Part shown: positions 26,401 to 38,400 of the stretch, one piece after another
Layout of the letters: each line of letters starts with the position of its first letter
How positions within the stretch are numbered: position 1 is the first letter of the stretch
Made by a program: the position numbers and the translations under genes
The notes under the pieces: model-generated
Seen by the model: the letters and a program-made list of their open reading frames with translations, nothing else
The model's database searches: none
What the model was told of the DNA's origin: nothing
Assembly (NCBI RefSeq): GCF_014633365.1
Contig: NC_068339.1
Location: 28,157,316 to 28,221,315 of the forward strand
Reading direction: 5' to 3'
DNA: 64,000 bases
From: Diospyros lotus
Lineage: Eukaryota; Streptophyta; Magnoliopsida; Ericales; Ebenaceae

Positions 26401-29400
26401 GAACCAAAGGCCATACTAGATTGTCATAACCCAAGAATCTATAGAGGGCAATATTGTAATAGGTTAATAATAGTTGTTAGAAGATATTTTAGATATTTTA
26501 GCAAGTGGTTAGAAGCACATGGGAGCATGTGCTAGGCTGTTAGAAGGCAAATAGGCCTATAAAAGGTTGCTGTAATGGTTTGTTTCCTTATCCAGAATTA
26601 ATGAATTGAATACTATTTTCTCTCTAATATTCCACTCTTTCTCTCTCATTCTTCTTCCTCTATCTTCTATTCTTCTATTTCTCCCTCCTTCTATTGATTT
26701 CCCCCCTCCTTCAATCTGATTTTCTTCCCCATTTCCCCTTTTAACCTATCACGAACCCTAGGTACGTGACAATTGGTATCAGAGCAGTCAATCCTTGGCT
26801 GTAGGTTTGATTTCAGTGGACGAGACCGGTGAAATAAATTTCAGTGATTGAACTCCAGATCGAGGAGGCCTCAAGGCGACTACTGTGAGGTGAGCGATTG
26901 TTAGTGATTGAGGCAGCGGGGCTTGAGACGATTCAAGTGGTCCAGTGAATCCAACGGAAACGGAAGTCCTAAAGCTGGTTGATCGCGATTGGTGAGGGAG
27001 TCCGTCAAATGCGTTCTCGGAAACTCAGGCCTATCGTTGGCGCATCGTCTGGCGAATTCAAGTAGCAGTGTCGATGGGGAGTTAAGTTGCTTAAGGCGAG
27101 GACAAGACTCACTTTAAAGGTGACTTTGAAGGACGGTAGCGGAGCCGACATCGGCCATCCAGGCAAGCTTAGGGAGCGACAGCAGCGGTGCAGGTTGGTC
27201 GGACGACTGGAGTGGGTGACTAGAGGGTGACGCGAACGGCCAGGAGGTCGCGATTTGGACGTGGGAGTGTTGCGATGCAATGGGTTGGACTCGGGGGTGT
27301 CTCGATACAGCGAGGGTTGCAATTTGGACTCGGGAGTGGGTGTAGCTATTGAACTAACAGTGAGTTCGGGTGATTTTGGAATCAGAGGCGATTGCAAGTG
27401 GGCTGGGAGCCTTGAACAGTGATTGGGTTGAGAAGAATCGCCATTAATTTCTAGGGCGACTAGGCTAATTTGATCCGATAGTGCCTTTGGTGAGCAAGGA
27501 AGGCTATCGATTAAGAATCAGCTGCAACTGGAGAAGCCGAGCAAAGTAATTTTGGCTGGGAATTGAAGACGACACAAGCCAGGAGAGTGCCGACGATGAT
27601 ACTGGTTCTTGGTGGCTCTGAAGGTGGCGGAATAGGTCTTGGATCTCGACTAAGAATCCCAGCAATTTCAGTAACTGATTCCAGCAAGCTCATAGCAGCT
27701 GGGAGTGTAGTTTTGAAGGCATTCCTAAGCTGATGAACCTCAGCCATTGAGTGACAGAAGCGTGACAGAGCAGCGGAAGTGTGGTGAACCTTGTTGAAGA
27801 ACCGAGCAATGGATTTTCCGTGTTTGAGATTTAAGTCGAAAGGAAACAAGGTTGATCGAAAACTGACGGCAAGCAGTCCAGGCTGTCTAGGGTGCATTCA
27901 CATTGATTATTGGCTGTGATCTCTATTTAGAATTTGAAGGAGACTCCTAGAGCAGTTCGGTGATTCTCAATTGCTGCGATTTCGATTGTAATTCTCGGCT
28001 GACAGTTAAGACGGTCTAGAGGACTCTTGAAGGCCGATCAAGTCACTGTAAGTGTGCAAATTTTTCTGCTGTTACAATAAACTTGGTCTTGAAGCATAAC
28101 AGTGGCTGCAATTGCCACTTATTGGATCAATTTTAGAGGTGATTGGGTGAGGCAATTACAGAAGGAAATCAGGATGGAAAGAGCTGTTGTTTCTTGGCCT
28201 ATTGCTTTTCCAGCCAGTGAGATTTTGGCCAGGAGGAGTAGTGCACGAAGGAGTCCAATGGAATCTCAGTTGCAGCAGAAGAATTCTTCCTTTTCAATTG
28301 GAATGGAGCATCAATGACAGCCAAAGAACGCTGCATTTTCAGTGGGGTGTCCTACTCATGAAGCTAGGGAAGGCAGTGCATACATGAAGCAGAATGCTTC
28401 ATTTTCAGTAGGAATGGAGCATCAATGGCAGCCAAAGAAGGCTGCATTTTCAGTTGGCAGCAACAAGGAACAAAAGAAGGGGACCAGCCAATTGGACAAA
28501 GGAACCAACGGTGGGTTTGATGAAGAGTGCAAGGAATTTGGCCGTATGTTCCGCGAGAAGTTGCAGGAGTTTGTGATGATACTAATTAAGAAGTATCATT
28601 ACAACTTTCCAATAAAATATTTTGATCATTATCACGGAAGTTTTAACAAGGAGGACTTCCTTGGAGTAGAGCAGCTGAAGGAGGAGACAAGAGTACGAAC
28701 GACCAATTCATTGCCTACTCCAGACTTTGGGCGGAAAAAAAAGCATTGTGACGGCGGCAACAGTGACCAGAAAGATGGCTGCAATATTGAGAGTAAATTT
28801 GGTGGTGAAAAGCATAATCTCAAGGAAAATTATAATGAACAGATTGATAGGGCGGCCAATGCAGAGGGATCATCTGATATTGCTGAAAAAGAAGTCCAAA
28901 TAAAGGGGAATTGCAGCCAACAAAAGGGAAAAGAAGTTGCTGAATTACTTGCAGGGAATCAAGAGATCATAACTAAAACTTCAGTCATCATTAAGGATGT
29001 TCCAGGTGATAATCGAGGAGATCCAAACCAAGAAATGATTGGGGTAGTCAATCAGAAAACAGTACTGATGGGAGCCAACAAGAAATTGGGAGACTTGGAC
29101 ATGAATTTGGCCACAGCTGCTTTGCAACCAGCCCTGCAACAACAATTGAAGGCTGAAGGACTACAAGTTTCAGCTGTTGCCTGTGATCAAAAGCAGCTAA
29201 ATTCAATGAAGGCCCCAGATGATGATATATTGACTGGATTTGGCATCATATTGGATCCTCAATCTATGGGTACAAGCTATCTTAATTTGGTAGCTATCAC
29301 CAACCCACGGAAAATGGTATGTCGCTCATTGGAGGAAGATGCAATTTTGATTGCACTGATTATCATTTTTGTTTCAGCTAAGGAGTATCCAAGAACACAT

Positions 29401-32400
29401 AAGAAGCGACCTAGAAAGGGAATGATAAAAGAAAGAACAACCAAGCTAGAGAGAGTTGGCATTGGTTGAGGAGCAATGGCTAAATTGTTGTAAGTTCTTG
29501 GGGACAAGAACTCTCTCAAGGAAGGAGGAATTGCCTTGAGAGGAATTGTCATGACCCAAGAATCTATAGAGGGCAATATAGTAATAGGTTAATAATAGTT
29601 GTTAGAAGATATTTTAGATATTTTAGCAAGTGGTTAGAAGCACATGGGAGCATGTGCTAGGCTGTTAGAAGGCAAATAGGCCTATAACCTATTGTAATGG
29701 TTTGTTTCCTTATCCAGAATTAATGAATTGAATACTATTTTCTCTCTAATATTCCACTCTTTCTCTCTCATTCTTCTTCCTCTATCTTCTATTCTTCTAT
29801 TTCTCCCTCTCTTTCTCTTAATATCTCTCCCTCCTTCTATTGATTTCCCCCCTCATTCAATTTGATTTTCTTCCCCATTTCCCCTTTTAATCTATCACGA
29901 ACCCTAGGTACGTGACATAGATAGAAGGGTGGTTTACAACCAAAGGGTTCCTCTTATACAAGTTTTTGTGAAATGGCAAAAGGGAGCTATGGGAAGCAAC
30001 ACTTGGGAATACCTACCTAGTCTTCTTCAGCAATTTCCGAGAGTTGCTAATCTCCTTAGCATCTCTTGAGGACAAGAGACTGCTAAGGGAGGGGGAATTG
30101 TCACAAATCGGATTTTATTACTGCAATACCCTAAGAACCCAGAGAAGGGTAGTATATATCGTGGATAAGTAATAAAATAAACAACACCAACTAGATACCT
30201 TTTAGACTGAATGTAGGCAAAAAACTCCCGAGTTAAGCGTGTTTGAGCCGGGGAAGCTTAAAGATGGGTGACCCTTGGGAAGTTTGCATAGGCCCATCAG
30301 GATAAGTTATTCCGGTCCATCTTATCATTCAATGCGGGATGTTAAAGGTAGTATCAGAGCAACCCAGGCCGTGTGTTGGACCATGTACTAGCCAAAGGCT
30401 AGGGGTATTGGACCGGGGACCGTGTACTAGCTAAAGGCTGGGGGTACTAGACCAAGGACATTGAACAAGGGAGAGCTGGGACCAATTGTAAGGTCGCATT
30501 ACGAGGACGTCATGTGCTCAAGGGGGGAGAATGTAATACCCCAAGAGTCCAAAGAAGGGTAGTATATATCGAGGATAAGTAAGGAAGGAAACAACACCAG
30601 CTGATTACCTTTTGGGCTGAATGTAGGCAAAGAACTCCCAAGTTAAGCGTGGTTGAGCTGGGGAAGCTTAAGGATGAGTGATCCTTGGGAAGTTCACATA
30701 GGCCAATCAGGGTAAGTTGTTCTGGTCCTTCCTATTGCTCGATGCAGGATGTTATAATTACAGCAATTTTGTTTTTCTTAAGTGGCTGTAACTGCTTCAT
30801 ATTTCCTTTGTATTTCCTTTACTATTGTAGTTTCTATAATTTCTTTTCTTTTACTGTTGTATTTGAGAATATTTTTGTTAGACACTTAGTAAGAGAGAGA
30901 GAGAGCATGTTGGGGTTAGAATAGGACAAAGGAGACGGTTGCAACCATTTTAGGGAATGATCTGTTGTGGCAACATCATCCAAAGGTCTTGTAAATACTC
31001 CTCAAGGCCTCGAGGAAGGATTATCGAAAATCAAGAAGAATATCTACTTCTCTCTCAATTTCTCTCTTCTCTCAGTTCTACTTCCTTCCCCCTATTCTTC
31101 TTCCTACTTTCCTACCATGGACTACTGATTTGCACCGAACCAGGAAGTCCGCCATTATCTCTGCTTGGCAGTGACACTTGGCCATACCATTTTTTTGCAA
31201 CTGAGTTTGTAACTTCTGTTGTAGTAAAAACTTTAGACTTTCATGATCTATTTTAATGATAAATATGCCTCCCTCTAAATAATGCCACCACTTCTCCACA
31301 GCCATTAACATTTCTAGGAATTCTTTCTCATAGATGCTCAACCCCAAGTGCCTTGTACTTAAGGTTGGGCTCAAGAATGCCAGTAGCCTCCCCTTTTGGA
31401 CTAGGACTGCCCCTATGTCTACCCCACAAGCATCAGTCTCCAATACAAAGGGTTCACTGAGGTCTGGCAATCCTAAAGTTGGCATTGTACTCATTGCTTC
31501 CTTAAGCTTTTTGAAAAGCTTCTTCGGCCTCTTTACCCCATTTGAAGTTTCCCTTCTTCAAGAGATCAGTTAGTGTCTTGCTTATAACCCCATACCCCTC
31601 AACAAATCTCCTATAATAGTCGGTTAGGCCAAGGAACCCCCTCAAAGCCTTCAAGGTTGTGGGTTTAAGCCCAGTGACCATGGCTTTCACTTTCCTTGGG
31701 TCTGTCCTAACCCCATCTCTTGATATTAAGTGACCCAAATATTCCACCTGATCTTGACCAAAGGAACACTTAGACCTTTTGATGAAAAGCTGGTTAGATC
31801 TGAGGACCTCTAGGGTGATTCTCAAGTGGGTTAAATGTTGATCCAGGGTTGGACTATAAACAAGAATGTCATCGAAGAATTCTAGTATGAACTTTCTCAA
31901 ATAAGGCTCAAATATTTGGTTCATAAGTGACTGGAAAGTGGTTGGGGCATTGGTGAGTCCAAAGGGCATCACTAAAAATTCGAAGTGTCCATGATGGGTT
32001 CTAAAAGCAGTTTTATGGACATCTTCGGTTTTCATTTTAATTTGGTGATAGCCTGGTCTAAGGTCTAGCTTGGAAAAAATAGAGCATTATGTAGCTCATC
32101 CATTAGGTCTTCTACTAAGGGTATAGGAAATTTGTCTTTTATAGTTAGGGTGTTTAGTTATCGGTAATCCACACATAAATGCTAGGAACCATCCTTCTTT
32201 TTTACTAGAAGGACTGGTGAGGCAAAAGGGCTGTGTCTAGGTCTTATGATGATTGGTTTAACATCTCCTTCACCATTCTTTCAATTTTTGTTTTCTGAGT
32301 GGGAGAATATCAGTAGGCCCTGATATTCACAAGTTCAAAATTGAGCTTAAGGTTGATAGAATGGTCTAGGTTTCGGGTGGGAGGTAGGGTGTCAAGCTTA

Positions 32401-35400
32401 GCAAATAAGTCCTCAAATTCCACTAGCAATTTATCAATAAGGTAATTAGAGTGTACCTGGCCAATATTCCCATGTTGGTTGTTGATTGACAAGGTTAGTT
32501 CCCCAAACATCATCTTCTCAGGTCCCTCTTTCACTGCCACAATCGAAAACAATTGAGTCAACTTGCTCCATTTGCTTCTAATGACTCTATGCAGCCTCTT
32601 CCTTGTTATCATCTTACATGTACCGATTTCTCTTCCCCTTTTAGTGTCATCCTTTTCCCTCCTTTTTCGAAAGACACTTCCATCCGATTAAAGTCAAAAC
32701 TTATGGGAGTAACCCCCTTCATCCAGTCAACCCCTAGGACCACGTCACATCCTCCCAATTGTAGCAGCCTGAGACCTGCTTCAAATTCTTCTCCTTGCAT
32801 CTCCCAATTGAATCTGTGGCAATCCGAATTACTCAGTACCCTTTTCCCATTAGCTACTATCACACTCAAGGGTTGAGTGTCCGAGAGTGGACACTTCAAT
32901 TTTCTAGTAGTGCCTTCATCAAGGAAACTATGAGTGCTTCCACTATCTATCAAAATCATTAAGCTCTTGTCCTTCACCTTTCCCTCTACTTTGATTATTT
33001 TGTTGTTGGTCAACCCTTTCAACACATGGAGTGAGATTTCTCCGTTGTCTTCATCTCCAGACTCCTCACACTCCTCAGTTCCTTCTCTTCCTTCTTCCAT
33101 TCCTTCCCCTGAGTCTCCCTCCAATAGGAGAATTTGGCGCCTACATTGATGTCCTGGGAAATACTTATCCCCACATCTAAAACACAAGTCGGGCTGCCTC
33201 CTCTGATCATTGAATTTCCCACTTGAGTGGAGTACCCCCAATTGCCTAGCTTTGGTGTTACCCCTAACCCAATCACGGTTGAATCCCTCCCCCCCTTGAT
33301 GGGAGGTTCCCATTGTCATAGCCTTATTTTGTTGCCTCTGCTTCTTTATCAAAGCCTCAACTACCATCTCTTATAGTTTAGCACTCTCTACTGCTTGTTC
33401 AACTGTTCGAGGTCTGATCATCTTAACCATAGGCCTTAGGTCATCACTTAAGCCACTCAAGAAGCTAGACACGAAATAGGCCTCAGAGAGATGAGGGTCC
33501 TGGCTGCTCATGAGAGATCGAAGCTCCTCAAATCTCTTTAAGTAGGATTTCAATTCTCCCACCTGCCTTAGTTTATTAAACTCTTAAATAATATTTGACA
33601 TACTTCTTTCCCCGAACCTCTCGCACAGTTTCTCAGCAAATTCTCCCCAAGTGAGATGATCCCTCACACTAGTCCACCCTTGGTACTAAGCATCTACTAC
33701 GTCATCAAAATAGGTAGCCGCTAAGGATACTCTTCTCCTTCTGGTATTTCATAGCATTCGAACATCCTCTCACACTTCCTTACCCACCAGCGTGGGTTAT
33801 CTCCTTCGAAGATAGGGATCTCCATCCGAGGCATGGGAAACCTCGACTGTTGACGATGGCCATGCCACGGCCCCCATCTGGCATTGTTTCTACCTCTTCA
33901 TCCTGTCTCCCTCCAATGTCGAGAGTTTTAAGCCTACAAATTGTTCTATTGTTTTGTAAGAGAGGCTATGTTCTATCTCTAGGAGCAAATTTAGGGGCCA
34001 TACTCACCGAGTTTTGGCATGTGAATATCAACATAAATTGTTGAAGTTGTGTTCCTAACTCCTCCCTCATTTGCGCCATCTCCTCCCGCATTTGTACTAG
34101 TGTCCCATCCAACCTTCTTTCCAACCCCCCTATGGAGCCTTCCATCTTATGGTCAATTGCCATGATCGCCTCATGGTTATGTCCATTCCCTAGCTCCAGC
34201 TAATCAACTCACTTTTGGACTTCAAACATGGAAGAGCTGACTTGCTGTAGCTGGGATTCCAAGTTCTTCATGCAGGTTCCTTCCGCCATGAACTTCCAAT
34301 AATCTTTGGCTGGAATCAAGCTCTGATACCAAATTGTCACTGCCTTTGGCAGAAATAATAGAGTTTCCCTCCTATGCTAACAGAATTGACAATTGGAAAT
34401 TAAGTACAGTAATTGCAATAAAGGAATTACAGCATAACAAGGAAACAAAATAAAGACCGGACATTAAGGAAAAAAAATTTAAAATAGCCATAGTCGTGAC
34501 ACATCTTCACCTCAATTACCCTTATATTTTTGCCCATATTATTACTTAACTGCCCAACTTTCCATGCCATAGAACAGAATTTGTTTCGTAATTGCCAAAT
34601 AATATCTAAAAAATGATACATGTCAAGCCTTTATTCCACTATGTGGGATCGGCTAAAATCCAAAAACCGATGTCTTAATAAAAAAGTATTAAGAAAATGT
34701 CACCACAACAATATAGTAGTTCAATTATTGTAATGATGAACCACAAAGGAACTTTTATTCCTAATAAGTTAGCATCAGAAAGTCACATCATTCTAATTCA
34801 AATTTTTTTTTTACAAAAATTCTTTTTGTGAAGGACTGCACTAAAATTTATATAAATAGCGTTTAGCCCCCACAAAAAGGAAAAGGGAAAAAATGAGTTT
34901 TAGATGCTTGCAGAAAGAGATCATTTCCATTTAACTTCAATAAACTTCTTCATTGATCATATTGTAAAGAGCTGCTTAATTGTGGTCTGTGGATATGCAT
35001 GCATGAAAATCAATCAAGAAGGCAAACAAATATACAGAACAATCCTTACCCAATCATAATTTTTGGAAAGAAATTCAGCTACAGTTGATTTATGCCTTGT
35101 TAATAGTTCCTGCAGCAAAATTATCCAAGTCAATGATAACAGAACTACAGTACAAGCACGTAATGACAAAAGAGCAATCACTCACTATTTCAAATCCCAT
35201 GATATACTTCATTCAACTATTGTAAAAGAGAGACCTCCTGAACCATCTTTCCTATTGTTAAAAGTAGATGTGGTACATATAATGTCTAAAAAGTTATAAA
35301 ATTTATCAAACTGCAATAATATGTTTCCACACATAGATACAAGGCAACACTGTTTGTATAATGGATGGGACAATGGTTTATCTATGCCAGGACAACTGTC

Positions 35401-38400
35401 CACAACCCCTTTAAGGGATAATGTAATAGATCACATCTTCCATTATGTAGCCAGTAAAGATCATTTGGCTTGTGCATGAAAGAAAAGAAGTATTCTTATA
35501 TTCTAGACAAAAAAATCCTCAGACAAAAAATGGATATAAGACAAAATATAACAAAATAGTTTTTAATAGTTGAAGATTGGGAATGTAATTTCACATTGGT
35601 GAACCCAAATTCTAATTGTCACAGTTGATGGGATTACTATGTAAACTCTTTGTCAAGTGGAACTACGTCTTAGTAGGGGATCTCCCTTTGGCAAATCTAG
35701 AGCACCATATGATAATAAATGAACTTTTTTATTGCAAAGCAATGAATTATAGCATCAAGCTGCTCCAATAGGGAAACAAACTCAGCGCATGCAGACCAAT
35801 CTCTAATGCAGGTTGGCTGGTTGTTCTTTAAAAGGGGGATGATGGTGCATGCATGTGCTCTGTGTGTGTGTGTGAGTGAAACATACAGAGAGGAGAGTAA
35901 GACATGGAGAGCTCTGATCACTAGTTCTTTCAACCATACTCAACCTTGAAAGTTGCAGCAGCATCTGCAGAAATATCAAAATTTGGAAGTTGTATATAAT
36001 CGAAAAACTTTTTCATGTGCTCCGATTCCAAAACATACCTAACAAACAGAGCAAAAGGGACCAGAATGGTTAACATAATTAACAACATAGGAAGAAAGCA
36101 TACAACAGTAGAAGCTCACATATTTCTAATAACAAAGAAGAAGCTCCTAATAACCATCTTAATTGGGACAAAGACATACAAAATTTTAATTCTGTTCAAC
36201 AAAGCTTCAGACAAAACCATTATGACATTTATAACCATATGCCATTAACCATATACCTTATAATAGTGCATGGATATTGTGAAATTAAATTGGTTAATGA
36301 AATATAGGTAAATATTGGCATAGTCCAGGAACTGAGATATATGCAATAAAGGCAATGAACCGTATGTAATATTTATGCAAACATGGTTAACATGGAATGA
36401 TTTATGAAGGCATCATTGTAGGCATACATACACTTGCAATGATTGATCAGGGCATCATGAAGGCAAAATGGCTTACTGTAGAGCAACTGAATTCTAGAGC
36501 AACAGAATTCTATGTATCGCTACTCCTATGTCACTCTTTCTATAGTTTACGAATTTTCACAGATAACATTAGATCAAAATGAAAATTACTGATATGGTCC
36601 CTAGTTTGAGATGTAGTTATGGGTCTATGGACACAGAAATCTAGTCGGGATTAGGATGTTTCTGCAATCTTTTTCCTTGATGACCTATCTTGAAAGACTA
36701 ATTTGGGCTCGTTTGAGAGAACCCAACGATCTCTTTAAGTTTAGAGAGGAACTCTATTTTTCTGGATAAAAAAACCTGTCCCTTCTCCTTGCAGAATAGC
36801 CATTTAAGTGCATCTGGTTACAGGAAAACTAGAGAAACTAACCACTAAAAGATGGGTAACCACCCTTACAGAAAAAACTAACTGGCACATCCAGGAAACA
36901 GGAATATCAAGAACTGAAGAATAAAACTAACATAAACTGAAAAGTAAAACTAACATATTAGCTTATCATCAGGCTGACCTTTTCTTGCAGCCATGTGTAA
37001 AACACTGGTACACTTGGCCGCTGAATGGGATCACTCTGACTCGGCTATCATGGCTGATATGTCCTGATGGAGAATTCATAACATTCACACATATAAGCAA
37101 GCATCATTCTTTTAAGATGTATGTCAAGTCCTTGAATTGGGACTTGGCAATTCAATAATTCCAATTGAAGAAAAGGGAGGGAAAAGGTGAAATAGAAGAG
37201 AGAGATTGGAAAGATCAAGAGACAGAGAGAGAGATTTATTCATCAATCCATTGGTAAAATCCCTAAGTGCCATAGGTCTTCTTATTAATAAGACCTCTAG
37301 CTATACAATGCTTCTTCTAACCTCCTAACTATCTCCTTCGACTGTTACAACAACCTCTCCCGCTCTCTAACCTCCTAACTGCTCTAACAGTCTATTAGAG
37401 GTAGAAATTACAGAATAACCCCCAAGGTCATAACAATCCCCGCCCCTTGAAAGAATTCTTGTCCTCAAGAATTTAAAGAAGTCCCATGGCCTTCGGAAAC
37501 TGTTTCAAAAGGTTTGGGAGGTATTCCCAAGTGGTGTGGTCTGGATGTAGATGTGACCACTGAACTGGTACTTGCGTCATAAGTACTTTGCCTTCATATA
37601 GTACTCTCTTCTGTAAAATAGCGCGGGGTTCGATTACTTTCTCTGCCTCTTCCGTATTGGGTGGTAAATCTATCCGTATATGATCATCTGGTGCTGTAGC
37701 CTTCTTTAATAGTAAAACATGAAACACCGGATGGTTTGTCACACCTTCTAGTAACTCTAATCTGTATGCAACTGGACCTATTTTGGCCACAATAGGATAA
37801 GGTCCAAAATACTTGGGGCCCAACTTAGAGGGTGGTACTGATGTATATGGTTGTTGTAAGAATCTTCTCACCTTGAGATAGACTAGATCAACTAACTCAA
37901 AAGTCCGGTCAGTCCTCCTTCTATCTACCAACTGCTTCATCCGGTTCCGGGCATTGACCAATTCTCTTTTTAAGATGGTTAACAATTGCTGCCTCTGCTG
38001 GAAATAATGTCCTACTTCTGCCATAGTAGGGAAGGACTCCGAAATGGCAGACAACAATGTGGGTTTATACCCAAACATGGCTTCGAAAAGGCTCCTCCGA
38101 ATGGCACTGTGATAGTTGGTGTTATACCACCATTGTGCCAATGATAACCGCCGATTCCAGCTCTTAGGTTTAGTGAAGCACATACACCTTAGATAGGTCT
38201 CCAAACACTGATTGACCCTTTCCGTTTGGCCATCAGTTTGAGGGTGATAGGCAGTGGACAAACATAAGCCTAATCCCAACTTCTGGAACAATTCTTGCCA
38301 AAATGAACTTGTAAATACCTTGTCTCGGTCGGAGACAATAGTCTTACAAACCCCATGGATGCTTGCCACCTCTTGTGCAGTAAATGGATGAGATAGACTA

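Larger units (their letters stand above)
26422..29917 (+). mobile_element. Element C: non-autonomous LTR retrotransposon (LARD-like)
   Basis: LTRs at 26422-26771 and 29547-29917 (start TGTCAT, end ACGTGACA), duplication TAGAT (26417-26421 and 29918-29922), and a Met-type primer site TTGGTATCAGAGCAG right after the 5' LTR. The 2.8-kb interior encodes no protease, reverse transcriptase or integrase. It carries a long plus-strand frame (28102-29469) of unknown nature. It must be mobilised by another element, possibly relatives of A/B given the same terminal style. Confidence 0.9.
24876..31176 (+). mobile_element. Gypsy element B, inserted in element A
   Basis: Plus-strand LTR element with the duplication CTTGG (24871-24875 and 31177-31181). 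The 5' LTR is followed by the Met-type primer site TTGGTATCAGAGC; a polypurine tract precedes the 3' LTR at 30099. Element A's RNase H frame is continuous when B is removed. B itself lost most of gag-pol: only the gag start (MAEGTYMKN at 25362) and the integrase/chromodomain end remain. It hosts element C, a Cassandra TRIM in its 3' LTR, and an older Cassandra piece. Confidence 0.92.
30099..31176 (+). repeat. Element B 3' LTR, split by Cassandra
   Basis: The LTR runs 30099-30121 and resumes after the Cassandra copy and its duplication, ending TGACA at 31176. The two halves join to match the 5' LTR. Confidence 0.88.
21936..34501 (-). mobile_element. Gypsy element A (chromodomain Ty3/gypsy), host of a nest
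   Basis: Bounded by LTRs starting TGTCACTG and ending CGTGACA and by the duplication CATCT (21931-21935 and 34502-34506). On the minus strand the primer site, a TGGTATCAGAGC match to the initiator-Met tRNA 3' end, abuts the right LTR, and a polypurine tract abuts the left LTR at 22367-22380. It contains element B (24876-31176) and a 0.9-kb DNA element (22633-23549). Without these it is about 5.3 kb, a normal size. The 5' LTR is shortened by an internal deletion. Confidence 0.92.

Noticed and set aside
26772..26790. tRNA-like match TGGTATCAGAGC next to several LTRs
   Set aside because: These are retrotransposon primer-binding sites complementary to the Met tRNA end, not tRNA genes.
27005..27897. 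Two minus-strand frames of about 130 codons within element C
   Set aside because: The first begins at a non-ATG codon, neither has a recognisable product, and both run antisense to element C.
30223..30290. Possible 5S rRNA gene
   Set aside because: Only a partial, diverged 5S-like block inside Cassandra LTRs; not a ribosomal gene.
32553..34044. Plus-strand frames opposite element A gag/protease
   Set aside because: Shadows of the minus-strand retroelement coding region.
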